A stretch of DNA of 64,000 bases from contig CAJKUC010000003.1 of NCBI GenBank assembly GCA_905203015.1, positions 1 through 64,000 on the forward strand, written 5' to 3'. The notes under the pieces were generated by a model. It ran no database searches, was not told the origin of the DNA, and worked only from the letters and a program-made list of their open reading frames with translations. The stretch comes from an uncultured Christensenella sp. (GTDB lineage: Bacteria > Bacillota > Clostridia > Christensenellales > Borkfalkiaceae). Both the position numbers and the translations under genes were made by a program. Shown here piece by piece: positions 9,464 through 17,830 of this stretch (position 1 is the stretch's first letter; every line of letters begins with the position of its first letter).

Positions 9464-9673
9464 TCATTCAAAGAATACGTAAAACGCGGTTTTAAGAATA
9501 ACAGAGCCCGTCTTTTACGGCATACGGCGGAAGGAAAACGCGTGTGCTGTAACGAAATTTCCAAAGGCCGTATATTTCGCGGCAAGGAGAAAAATAATAC
9601 TCGTATCCGATATTTTGTTCGGTGCGGGTATTTTTTTATTGTGCCGCACGAAAATGCGGAACGGGAGGATAAG

Positions 9674-10444
9674 ATGGCGCAGAAAGTGGAAATATGCGGA
9701 GTGGATACGTCGGGGCTTCCCAGACTGACGGCACAGGAAAACGAAAAGTTGATGCGTGATCTGAAAGCGGGCGACGAACGGGCGCGAGAAAAATTCATCG
9801 TAGGCAATATGCGGCTTGTGTTATCTTTAACGAAGCGTTTCCGCGCGAAGAACGCGCAGGCAGACGATTTATTTCAGGCGGGGTGCGTGGGGCTGATCAA
9901 GGCGATCGATAATTTCGACGTGTCGATCGGCGTGAAGTTTTCCACGTACGCCGTGCCGATGATCGTGGGCGAGATCAAACGCTTTATCCGCGACGGAAAC
10001 TCGCTCAGGGTTTCCCGCAGTATCCGCGACACTGCCTATCTCGTTTTAAAAACGCGCGAAAAGATCGAGGAACGAGACGAAGAGGCTACGATCGAAAAGA
10101 TCGCCGACGAAATGCGCGTGGCGCAAAGCGAAGTGGTGTACGCGCTCGACGCGATTTCCGATCCCGTATCGCTGTACGAGCCCGTTTATAATAAATCGGG
10201 AGACGCGCTTTTATTGATGGACCAACTCGCCGATACGAAAAACACCGACGAAATTTGGACGGAACACGTCGCTCTTCGCGAAGCGATGGGAAAACTGGGC
10301 GATCGCGAAAAGAAAATTCTGTTTTTACGGTATTTCGAGGGAAAAACGCAGACGGAAATTTCCGCGGAAGTGGGGATTTCTCAGGCGCAGGTGTCGCGCC
10401 TCGAAAAAAACGCGCTGAAAAACATCAGAACGAACATTTCCTGA
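9674..10444 (+). CDS. sigG: Forespore-specific RNA polymerase sigma factor SigG
   Basis: A 256-residue sigma-70 family protein starting MAQKVEICGVDTSGLP, the N-terminal signature of SigG that also forms its anti-sigma contact. Region 2 reads DDLFQAGCVGLIKAIDNFD and KFSTYAVPMIVGEIKRFIRD. Region 3 contains SDPVSLYEPVYNKSGD. Region 4 ends with the helix-turn-helix GKTQTEISAEVGISQAQVS. The frame is open upstream of 9674, but GGGAGGATAAG directly precedes this ATG and the protein then matches the family length. In Bacilli and many Clostridia sigG follows spoIIGA-sigE; here neither is adjacent. I could not find a convincing sporulation promoter upstream. Confidence 0.93.
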   Translation: MAQKVEICGVDTSGLPRLTAQENEKLMRDLKAGDERAREKFIVGNMRLVLSLTKRFRAKNAQADDLFQAGCVGLIKAIDNFDVSIGVKFSTYAVPMIVGEIKRFIRDGNSLRVSRSIRDTAYLVLKTREKIEERDEEATIEKIADEMRVAQSEVVYALDAISDPVSLYEPVYNKSGDALLLMDQLADTKNTDEIWTEHVALREAMGKLGDREKKILFLRYFEGKTQTEISAEVGISQAQVSRLEKNALKNIRTNIS

Positions 10445-10474
10445 TCGCGCCGTACGCGAAAAAGGCGCGTCGGC

Positions 10475-10504
10475 TTGACAAAACGTATCCGTTTGCGTTA
10501 TAAT
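10475..10504 (+). promoter_or_regulatory. Sigma-A-type promoter of the small alarmone synthetase gene
   Basis: TTGACA at 10475-10480 and TATAAT at 10499-10504 are separated by 18 bases. The expected transcript start is about 10511, leaving a roughly 100-base leader before the ATG at 10614. Confidence 0.75.
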
Positions 10505-10613
10505 GAACCTGCGGGGCGGCGGAAAAGGCAAAGCGGAAGTAAGGGAAAATTCCGCCGCGTAAAAAGCGCGGCTGCCAAAACGGCGCGTTACAAGGGAGAT
10601 ACCAAAGAAAAAC

Positions 10614-11285
10614 ATGAACGGACATACAGAAGAAAAAAATATTGCGGCGGAAGAAGATTCGCCGTTTTTCGCGGGGTCACACGATTATCTTATGATGCTG
10701 AATCTGTACGATTCCGCAGTGAAGCAACTGCGACTGAAATTCGAGGTGCTGAATAACGAATTCAGCGTTACGTACGCAAGAAACCCGATCAGGCATATAG
10801 AAAGCCGATTGAAATCCCCCGAAAGCATCGTGGCAAAACTCAGAAAAAGAGGTAAGCCGCTTACGATCGCTTCCGCAATGGAAAATATCAACGATATCGC
10901 GGGCGTGCGTGTGGTGTGCCGATATATCGACGACGTGTATGCCGTTGCGGATATGCTTCTTCGTCAGCCGGACGTTACGCTCGTGAAAATGCAGGATTAC
11001 ATAAAAACGCCGAATTATAACGGATATCGTTCCCTTCATCTCGATCTGAAAGTACCCGTTTATTTTTCGGACAGGACGGAATACGTACTTGCCGAAGTGC
11101 AGATACGTACGGTGGCAATGGATTTCTGGGCGAGCCTCGAACACGACATCCGTTATAAAGCGGATAAATCGAAATTACCCGCGGGAATCAACGAGGAAAT
11201 GCTGGAACGATCGGAAGAAATCGCCGAAATCGATCGTAAAATGCAGGATACGTACAAGCGGATCAAAGCGGCGGAAAATCTTTGA
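10614..11285 (+). CDS. Small alarmone synthetase (RelQ/SasB-type GTP pyrophosphokinase)
   Basis: A 223-residue single-domain RelA/SpoT synthetase without HD hydrolase, TGS or ACT domains. Family motifs include INDIAGVRVVCRYIDDVY, TPNYNGYRSLHLDLKVP and EVQIRTVAMDFWASLEHD, matching the (p)ppGpp synthetases RelQ/YjbM. It transfers pyrophosphate from ATP to GDP or GTP and is normally made under cell-wall or other stress. The C-terminal helix rich in E, D and K is typical of tetrameric SasB. It has its own promoter. A full-length Rsh enzyme is encoded at 54371, so the cell has at least two alarmone sources. Confidence 0.9.
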   Translation: MNGHTEEKNIAAEEDSPFFAGSHDYLMMLNLYDSAVKQLRLKFEVLNNEFSVTYARNPIRHIESRLKSPESIVAKLRKRGKPLTIASAMENINDIAGVRVVCRYIDDVYAVADMLLRQPDVTLVKMQDYIKTPNYNGYRSLHLDLKVPVYFSDRTEYVLAEVQIRTVAMDFWASLEHDIRYKADKSKLPAGINEEMLERSEEIAEIDRKMQDTYKRIKAAENL

Positions 11286-11384
11286 AAATACTCCGCAGAG
11301 GATAAAAAATATCAATATTTTCAAACCGATCTTCAAAATAATCCGCCGAAACGTTTTGCAAAGCCGAAAAATCGCCGTAAAACG

Positions 11385-11413
11385 TTGACTTTGCGCAATC
11401 GATTTGTTACAAT
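11385..11413 (+). promoter_or_regulatory. Promoter of the alpha-galactosidase gene
   Basis: TTGACT at 11385-11390 and TACAAT at 11408-11413 have a 17-base spacer. The transcript would begin at about 11420, immediately before the hairpin at 11422. Confidence 0.7.
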
Positions 11414-11421
11414 ACTTTCAT

Positions 11422-11493
11422 AAAACCGAAAAAATCGAACGGGGAAGAAAGCAACGGAATAAGAGGAAAATTTCTTCCCGCTAATCGGTTTTT
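11422..11493 (+). promoter_or_regulatory. Two-tier leader hairpin before the alpha-galactosidase gene
   Basis: AAAACCGA at 11422-11429 pairs with TCGGTTTT at 11485-11492. Inside it CGGGGAAGAAA at 11440-11450 pairs with TTTCTTCCCG at 11471-11480 apart from one bulged G. The outer 3' arm runs into a short T tract. The structure would form at the very 5' end of the transcript and may work as an attenuator or a stabilising stem. Confidence 0.55.
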
Positions 11494-11542
11494 CCCGGCG
11501 GAAATCCGGATAAATAAAAAACACAACGAAAAGGGAGATACT

Positions 11543-13735
11543 ATGATCATTTACGACGAACGCCTCGGCGCATTTCTTCTGAACGGCAAAAATTATTCGT
11601 ATGCAATGTACATAAACAGGCTGGGTATGTTGCAGAATCTTCATTTCGGGGCAAAGATCGACGCAGGCGATCTTGCCTATCTCGTCGCTTCGACGGGCGC
11701 GGAAAGCGTTCCCTCGAAAGACGATCCGAATCGGGATTGCGCGTATAACGTGCTGCCTTCCGAGTGCGGATTTTTCGGGCACGGCGATTACCGCGAACCG
11801 ACGGTATTTTTTACGAGAGAAGACGGCGCTTCGATGAGCAGGCTTCGCTATCTTTCTCATAAGATTTACGAAGGCGTACCACATGTGCCCGCTTTGCCGC
11901 ATGCACGGAAAACAAACGCGCAGAGCGGCGCGAATAACGCGAAAACGCTTTCCGTTACGTTGAAAGACGATTCTTCTCCCACGGAAATAATCTTGAATTA
12001 TACGGTGTACGACGACAGCGACGTACTCGTAAGAAATCTTGAAATCAGAAATGCGGGCAAAGAAACGCTGGATATCGGGCGCGCGTACTCTTTCTGTTTT
12101 GAATTGCCGAACGGAGAATATTCTTCTCTTCGCCTCGGCGGAAGATGGGCGCAGGAACGGATTCCCGGGATCGCGCCGATCGCGCACGGCATCACGAAAC
12201 TTTCTTCGCTTCGCGGGGCATCCTCGCATACGACGAATCCGTTTATGGGTATTCTGAAAGAAGGTTGCACGGAAGATCTCGGGGAATGTTTCGGCGTTCA
12301 ACTGATATACAGCGGTTCGTTTTCGCTGATGTGCGAAAAAAATTCGGAAACGCCGCTTCGCGTTCAGGGCGGTATTTCGGAATTCGGTTTTTCCTGGCTT
12401 TTATCTCCCGGAGAAACGTTCGTTGCGCCGCAGGCGGCGATTGCGTATTCGGGCGAAGGGATCGGCGGCATGTCCCGCGCGTATGCGGATTTCCTGCGCG
12501 CTTACGTCATCACTCCCGCGTTTGTAAATGCCCGTCGTCCGATTCTGATCAATAACTGGGAAGCGACGTATTTCGATTTCGATAACGAAAAACTTTTTCC
12601 GATCATCGACGAAGCGGCGCGGCTCGGGCTGGATACGTTCGTGCTCGACGACGGCTGGTTCGGCGCGAGAAACGACGATCGCCGAGGCCTCGGCGATTGG
12701 TTCGTCAACGATAAAAAACTTGAAGGCGGGCTGGATAGCGTAATTCGTCGCTGCAAAGAAAAAGGCTTGAAATTCGGGCTTTGGTTCGAGCCGGAAATGG
12801 TGAATGAGGACAGCGATCTTTTCCGCGAACATCCGGATTACGCGATCTCGAAAATCGGGGAAGAGCCTACGCGAGGAAGAACGCAACTCGTTCTCGATTT
12901 CACGAGAAAAGAAGTGGTGGACTGTGTGTTCCGTATGATGGCGGACATTCTGAAAAAACATGATATTTCCTACGTGAAATGGGATATGAACAGAAATCTT
13001 TCCGAATATTATTCGGCGGCGCTTCCCGCTTCACGTCAGGGGGAATTTTCGCATCGGTATATTCTCGGCGTGTACGATCTTGCCTCCCGCCTGATCGAAG
13101 CGTTCCCCGATCTTTTCATCGAGGGCTGCGCGAGCGGCGGCGGCAGGTTCGACGCGGGCATGCTCTATTATTTCCCGCAGATCTGGACGAGCGACGATAC
13201 CGACGCTTACGAGCGCGCGAAGATTCAATGGGGCACCGCCACCTGTTATCCCGTATCTTCGATGAGTTGCCACGTGGCGGCGTGCCCGAACCATCAGACG
13301 CAGCGTATCACGCCGTTTTCTACGCGCGGGGCGATCGCTTCGCTCGGCGCTACGGGGTACGAACTCGATTTGTCGAAAATGATGGGCGAAGAAAAAGAAC
13401 TTACGAAAAAACAGGTGGAAAATTACAAGCGGATTCAGGATCTTGTGCTTCACGGCGATCTGTATCGCCTGCAAAATCCGTTTGAGGAAAATTATTTCTG
13501 CGAAATGCTTGTATCCAAAGATAAAAAACAAGCATATCTCGTAGCGGAACGGATTCACGGCGTGCCCTGCGATTATTCCGTGTTGTTCCGCCTGCGCGGG
13601 CTGGACGAGAACGTCGTTTATCACATCGAAGAACTCGGATTGAACGCGAGTGGAAAAGTGCTTATGTCAAGCGGCATTCTGTCGCCGAAATTGCCCGATT
13701 ACGGCTCGGTTACCATGCATTTTACGGCGATCTGA
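11543..13735 (+). CDS. Alpha-galactosidase, glycoside hydrolase family 36
   Basis: A 730-residue protein, the usual length for bacterial GH36 alpha-galactosidases. Motifs in order are VLDDGWFGARNDD, LGDWFVNDKKL, GLWFEPEMVNEDS, YVKWDMNRN with the likely nucleophile Asp481, and TSDDTDAYERAKIQWG with the likely acid/base at Asp551. It removes terminal alpha-1,6-galactose from raffinose-type sugars, melibiose or galactomannan. No signal peptide is visible, so it is cytoplasmic. RBS GGGAG precedes the ATG at 11543. It stands alone with its own promoter, leader hairpin and terminator; no sugar transporter or regulator is encoded next to it. Confidence 0.94.
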   Translation: MIIYDERLGAFLLNGKNYSYAMYINRLGMLQNLHFGAKIDAGDLAYLVASTGAESVPSKDDPNRDCAYNVLPSECGFFGHGDYREPTVFFTREDGASMSRLRYLSHKIYEGVPHVPALPHARKTNAQSGANNAKTLSVTLKDDSSPTEIILNYTVYDDSDVLVRNLEIRNAGKETLDIGRAYSFCFELPNGEYSSLRLGGRWAQERIPGIAPIAHGITKLSSLRGASSHTTNPFMGILKEGCTEDLGECFGVQLIYSGSFSLMCEKNSETPLRVQGGISEFGFSWLLSPGETFVAPQAAIAYSGEGIGGMSRAYADFLRAYVITPAFVNARRPILINNWEATYFDFDNEKLFPIIDEAARLGLDTFVLDDGWFGARNDDRRGLGDWFVNDKKLEGGLDSVIRRCKEKGLKFGLWFEPEMVNEDSDLFREHPDYAISKIGEEPTRGRTQLVLDFTRKEVVDCVFRMMADILKKHDISYVKWDMNRNLSEYYSAALPASRQGEFSHRYILGVYDLASRLIEAFPDLFIEGCASGGGRFDAGMLYYFPQIWTSDDTDAYERAKIQWGTATCYPVSSMSCHVAACPNHQTQRITPFSTRGAIASLGATGYELDLSKMMGEEKELTKKQVENYKRIQDLVLHGDLYRLQNPFEENYFCEMLVSKDKKQAYLVAERIHGVPCDYSVLFRLRGLDENVVYHIEELGLNASGKVLMSSGILSPKLPDYGSVTMHFTAI

Positions 13736-13788
13736 AAAAATTCGGCGATATACGATAAAAACTTTTATAAAAACCCATAATATAAAGA

Positions 13789-13823
13789 GCGTACAGGTAT
13801 ATATTTATACGTGTGCGTTTTTT
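13789..13823 (+). terminator. Intrinsic terminator after the alpha-galactosidase gene
   Basis: A 13-base arm at 13789-13801 pairs with 13806-13818 around a TATT loop, with one mismatch and two G-T pairs, and is followed by a T run. Confidence 0.65.
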
Positions 13824-13862
13824 TATGGCGGTTACATAAAAGTTTATATATAGCCCAAACGC

Positions 13863-13891
13863 TTGACCGACGAAACGAGGTGTGATATAAT
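13863..13891 (+). promoter_or_regulatory. Promoter of the LbH protein-glmM operon
   Basis: TTGACC at 13863-13868 and TATAAT at 13886-13891 have a 17-base spacer. The 5' leader of about 85 bases contains a hairpin at 13901-13929. Confidence 0.75.
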
Positions 13892-13984
13892 AAATGCAGC
13901 CGGGCGGAAAACATAGAGTATGTTGCCCGCAAAATCGCAGGGCGGGCGTATGCGCCGCGGCGAAGCGGAAAGGAGTGAAAAAGT

Positions 13985-14644
13985 ATGTTGAAAACGAAAG
14001 ATCTGTTTGATTTTACGCAAAGCCTTGCGGGGGATTATCTCGCTTCGTTCGCGTATCCGTGGCAGGCGTTGAAAGGACTGAAAGAGGAAATTTCGAGGAT
14101 CGGAAAGAACCTGCCGAAAGAGGAATACAGCGAAATTTCGCCCGAAGTATGGGTGCATAAAAGCGCAAAAATCGCGCCGACGGCATATCTCGGCGCGCCG
14201 TGTATCATAGGAAAAGAAAGCGAGGTGCGCCATTGCGCGTTTATTCGCGGCAGCGCGCTGGTGGGGGATCGCTGCGTGGTGGGCAATTCCGTGGAACTGA
14301 AAAACGCCGTGCTGTTCAACGGCGCGCAGGTGCCGCATTTCAATTACGTGGGGGATTCGGTCCTCGGATGTAAGGCTCATCTCGGGGCAGGCGCGGTAAC
14401 GTCGAACGTGAAATCGGATAAAACGCCCGTAACGATGAAATGCGGAGCGGAAAAAATCGATACGGGGCTGAAGAAAACGGGCGCGTTCGTGGGGGATTAT
14501 GCGGAGATCGGCTGCAACGCAGTTCTGAATCCGGGAACGGTGATCGGCAGAAACGCCACGGTGTATCCTTTATCCCGCGTGCGCGGAACGGTGAAAGAAA
14601 ATCATATATATAAAAACGAAACGGAAATTGTGGAAAAACGTTAA
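13985..14644 (+). CDS. Left-handed beta-helix protein related to UDP-GlcNAc pyrophosphorylase
   Basis: A 219-residue protein. After a helical N-terminal 60 residues containing FAYPWQALKGL, hexapeptide repeats run from VWVHKSAKIAPTAYLGAP to the end, including FNYVGDSVLGCKAHLGAGAV, which resembles the acetyltransferase half of GlmU. There is no nucleotidyltransferase domain. Its placement directly upstream of glmM suggests a role in amino-sugar nucleotide synthesis, for example acetylating GlcN-1-P, but the enzyme activity is inference. A GGAG-type site lies about 10 bases before the ATG. Similar short LbH proteins are found beside glmM in other Clostridia. Confidence 0.78.
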   Translation: MLKTKDLFDFTQSLAGDYLASFAYPWQALKGLKEEISRIGKNLPKEEYSEISPEVWVHKSAKIAPTAYLGAPCIIGKESEVRHCAFIRGSALVGDRCVVGNSVELKNAVLFNGAQVPHFNYVGDSVLGCKAHLGAGAVTSNVKSDKTPVTMKCGAEKIDTGLKKTGAFVGDYAEIGCNAVLNPGTVIGRNATVYPLSRVRGTVKENHIYKNETEIVEKR

Positions 14645-14724
14645 TCGGCGGATTTTTGAAGAGCATCGCAAAAAACCGATGCGGGTAAAAGGCAACAAGA
14701 GACGGAAAGTCAAGGAGAAACGCA

Positions 14725-16092
14725 ATGGGAAAATATTTCGGAACGGACGGTTTTCGCGGCGAAGCGAACGTGAATCTTACGGCGAAACACGCTTACGAAA
14801 TCGGCAGATTTTTAGGCTGGTATTACGGCAGAAACAAGGCGGAAGGGGAAAACGCGCGGATCGTTATCGGCAAAGACACGCGCCGATCAAGTTATATGTT
14901 TGAATACGCGTTGGCGGCGGGGCTTACGGCGTCTGGCGCGGATGCATATCTGTTGCACGTCACCACTACCCCGTCGGTGGCGTACGTCGCGCGGGTGGAT
15001 CGTTTCGATTGCGGCGTGATGATTTCCGCCAGCCACAATCCCTTCACCGATAACGGAATCAAACTGATCAACGGCGCGGGGGAAAAGATGGACGAAGAGA
15101 CGATTTCGCTTGTGGAAGCGTATCTCGACGGCGCGCTGAAAACGGACGGAAAAGAATATAAGGAATTACCCTATGCCACTGGCGGAAAGGTGGGCAGAAG
15201 CGTGGATTACGTGGCGGGAAGAAATCGCTATGTGGGATACCTGATTTCGCTGGGGTTATATTCTTTCAAAGGGGTAAAAGTCGCGCTCGACTGCGCGAAC
15301 GGCAGCGCCTGGACGATCGCAAAAGCGGTGTTCGACGCGCTCGGCGCCACTACGCTGGTGATCAACGCCGAGCCGAACGGCGAGAATATCAATAAAAACG
15401 CAGGCTCTACGCATATCGATGTTCTGAAAAGATTCGTCGCGGAAAATCATGCGGACGTGGGCTTTGCGTTCGACGGCGACGCCGACCGCTGTATCTGCGT
15501 GGACGAAAAGGGCGAAGAGGCGGACGGAGACAAAATTTTGTACGTGTATGCGCGCTATCTGAAAAATCGCGGGGAATTCAAGGACGGCGTGGTGGTGACG
15601 ACGATCATGTCCAATTTCGGCTTGTATAAAGCGTTGGACGAAATCGGAATCGGTTACGCGAAAACGGATGTGGGTGATAAATACGTTTACGAATATATGT
15701 CGCGCCATCGTTGCCCGATCGGCGGCGAGCAATCGGGGCACATCGTGTTCTCGAATTATGCCACTACGGGCGACGGCATACTCACCGCGCTGAAAATGAT
15801 GGAAGTGATGCTTGCCGAGAAGAAACCGCTTTCCGTTCTCGCCGCGCCGTGCGTGAAATATCCGCAATATCAGGTGAACGTGCGCGTTGCCGATAAAGCG
15901 GCGGTGAGCGCGGATGAAATCGTGAAAGAAGCGGTGCGAAAAGCCGCTGCGGCGATCGGGGAGAACGGGCGTATTCTGCTGCGCGAATCTGGTACGGAGC
16001 CCGTCGTGCGCGTGATGGCGGAAGCGGAATCTGCCGATACCTGCAAACAATGGGTGGAATACGTGGCGGAGGTAATCCGCGGCAGGATATAA
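14725..16092 (+). CDS. glmM: Phosphoglucosamine mutase
   Basis: A 455-residue alpha-D-phosphohexomutase. It opens MGKYFGTDGFRGEAN, has the phosphoserine loop MISASHNPFTDNGIK with Ser103, the Mg-binding FDGDADRCICVD, the sugar loop GGEQSGHIVF and the C-terminal phosphate loop RESGTEPVVRVM. GlmM isomerises glucosamine-6-phosphate to glucosamine-1-phosphate for peptidoglycan and surface-sugar precursors, including the UDP-GlcNAc used by capE. RBS AAGGAG stands before the ATG. It follows the LbH gene by 80 bases, most likely in one transcript. Confidence 0.96.
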   Translation: MGKYFGTDGFRGEANVNLTAKHAYEIGRFLGWYYGRNKAEGENARIVIGKDTRRSSYMFEYALAAGLTASGADAYLLHVTTTPSVAYVARVDRFDCGVMISASHNPFTDNGIKLINGAGEKMDEETISLVEAYLDGALKTDGKEYKELPYATGGKVGRSVDYVAGRNRYVGYLISLGLYSFKGVKVALDCANGSAWTIAKAVFDALGATTLVINAEPNGENINKNAGSTHIDVLKRFVAENHADVGFAFDGDADRCICVDEKGEEADGDKILYVYARYLKNRGEFKDGVVVTTIMSNFGLYKALDEIGIGYAKTDVGDKYVYEYMSRHRCPIGGEQSGHIVFSNYATTGDGILTALKMMEVMLAEKKPLSVLAAPCVKYPQYQVNVRVADKAAVSADEIVKEAVRKAAAAIGENGRILLRESGTEPVVRVMAEAESADTCKQWVEYVAEVIRGRI

Positions 16093-16278
16093 AGCGGGAA
16101 GCCGCGGCTTCCGGTAAAAAAATTGCCCGAAAGGGTATGAATAGCAATAGAAACGGATATGATTTTTTTGCGTAACGACGGGGCGGGAAACGCTCTGCCG
16201 CCGACCGCGCCGCCGTATACGACGGAAAAGGCTGCGATCGGGGTACGCGAAAAAATCATTTTTTTTAAGGAGAATCAT

Positions 16279-17565
16279 ATGAACCCTTTCAACGAAACGC
16301 CCGTAAAAATCGATTCCGCTTTGCAGGATTGGAAAAAGATCTACCCGAAAGCCTATGATAAGAACGAGATTTCGCCGTATTCAAAAACGAGAATCGTGCT
16401 GATGAACGGTACGGAATTCGAGGCAAACTGGTTTTCGCATCAATGCGCAAGGCATACCGATAACGACGATTTACGCCGCGATCTTGCGCTGTGCCGCGAA
16501 GTTGAGAAACAGCAGCAACTGAAAATTTCTCTTCTGAAGCCGAAAAACGAGAGTATTCTCGAACACACGATCGCTTACGAGCAACTGGCGGTGGATCTGA
16601 CGGCGGAACTCGCGAAACGCGAAACGGACTGTAATGTGAAAAAAGCGTTGGATTTCGCGTTGCTCGAAGATTTCGATCACCTGTACCGCTATGCCGATCT
16701 TCTGGAAATGGAGCAGAAAATTCATGCGGAAACGCTTGTGGGCAAGTATACCGAAATCATGCCGGGACGCCCCACGGTGGCTCATCATCGGTATCCGAAA
16801 GATAACGCGAAACGCCCGATTAACGTAAAAACCGCCGATCTTTTCACCGTGCTTTCCGCGATGATCATCACCGCGGCGGAACAGCAGACGATGAATTATT
16901 ATATGAACGTATCGAATTTTGCGAAGACCGATCTTGCCCGCAGGTTGTATCAGGAAATCGCTCTGGTGGAGGAGGAACACGTTACGCAGTACGAATCGCT
17001 GAACGATCCGAACGCCACGTGGCTGGAAATGCTGCTTTGCCACGAATACACCGAATGTTATCTGTATTATTCCTGCTATATGACGGAAAGCGACGAGAAC
17101 TTGAAAAGACTTTGGGAAGAAAATCTCGCGTACGAAATTTCGCATCTTCATAAGGCAAAAGAACTTCTGCAAAAATATGAAAAGAAAGATTGGCGGCAGG
17201 TGATTAGAAACGGAGAGTTTACCGAGCCTTTGTCTTTGCACGAAAACATCTCTTACGTGCGTGGTATTCTTTCTTCCACGGCGCAATACACTTCCGTGAA
17301 GGACGATTACAAACGCGTGGAAGAATTATCCGAAGACGCCGATTTCTTCCGCTTCCAGAAGATGACGAACGGAAAAATCGAAAACGCGCCGTCGCATAAG
17401 GTGATCGAAAAACATGTGGCGCTGTACGGTAACGATTACCGTTATCAGAAAAAGGCTTCGCCCGTGCCCGCGCTCCGCGATCGTAAAAAAGATAACGTCA
17501 CGGTGGGCAGGGTGGCAGGCGCGGCGGAATCTTCCGGCTTTACGTGCAATAAGAAATCCGTGTAA
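16279..17565 (+). CDS. Predicted ferritin-like diiron protein
   Basis: A 428-residue soluble protein of no named family that I recognise. It is strongly helical and carries two ExxH motifs: E231-H234 in VEEEHVTQYESL and E286-H289 in LAYEISHLHKA. Further candidate ligands are E130 and H134 in LLEDFDHLYRYADL and the Glu residues of CHEYTECYLYYS. Paired ExxH motifs with partner glutamates are the signature of ferritin-like four-helix diiron sites. The start is chosen at 16279 because TTTTAAGGAGAATCAT lies just before it. Desulfoferrodoxin and flavodiiron genes follow, supporting a peroxide- or oxygen-handling role. The last 40 residues look disordered. Confidence 0.6.
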   Translation: MNPFNETPVKIDSALQDWKKIYPKAYDKNEISPYSKTRIVLMNGTEFEANWFSHQCARHTDNDDLRRDLALCREVEKQQQLKISLLKPKNESILEHTIAYEQLAVDLTAELAKRETDCNVKKALDFALLEDFDHLYRYADLLEMEQKIHAETLVGKYTEIMPGRPTVAHHRYPKDNAKRPINVKTADLFTVLSAMIITAAEQQTMNYYMNVSNFAKTDLARRLYQEIALVEEEHVTQYESLNDPNATWLEMLLCHEYTECYLYYSCYMTESDENLKRLWEENLAYEISHLHKAKELLQKYEKKDWRQVIRNGEFTEPLSLHENISYVRGILSSTAQYTSVKDDYKRVEELSEDADFFRFQKMTNGKIENAPSHKVIEKHVALYGNDYRYQKKASPVPALRDRKKDNVTVGRVAGAAESSGFTCNKKSV

Positions 17566-17701
17566 AAAACGCAGCCGTGTAAAACGATAACGAAAAGTAA
17601 AACGATAATAAAAAAGCAGTCGCCGCAGCGACGGAAAAACGCAAGCCTTTCCGTAAGATAAAAAATTTTTGTGAAATTATCCTGCAACCTCCGCAATTTG
17701 C

Positions 17702-17730
17702 TTGACAAAATTTTATTTTTGAATTAGAAT
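17702..17730 (+). promoter_or_regulatory. Promoter of the dfx-fprA operon
   Basis: TTGACA at 17702-17707 and TAGAAT at 17725-17730 are 17 bases apart. The -10 element lies inside the palindrome at 17724-17738. Confidence 0.75.
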
Positions 17731-17738
17731 AATTCTAA
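17724..17738. promoter_or_regulatory. PerR/Fur-type operator over the dfx -10 element
   Basis: TTAGAATAATTCTAA is a perfect 7-1-7 palindrome. It differs from the Bacillus PerR box TTATAATnATTATAA at one symmetric position per half-site. It would block the -10 element, and peroxide-triggered loss of PerR would switch on desulfoferrodoxin and the flavodiiron protein. Confidence 0.7.
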
Positions 17739-17830
17739 ATTCTGATGTAATAAGAAAAAAGATGTAAGATCTTACGTCGGAATGAAATTAAAACAACGAA
17801 ACTTAAAATTTGCGAAAGAGGAGAAAAATC

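Noticed and set aside
9480..9673. A sporulation promoter before sigG
   Set aside because: No pair of elements with correct spacing could be found. A GTGCGG...CCGCAC hairpin in the region is short and not clearly a terminator.
11281..11325. Terminator after the small alarmone synthetase gene
   Set aside because: TTTGAAAATA and TATTTTCAAA are perfectly complementary, but the 25-base loop and absence of a T tract do not support termination; it may be incidental.
16096..16113. Terminator after glmM
   Set aside because: GGAAGCCGCGGCTTCC is a perfect palindrome, but no T run follows on the plus strand.
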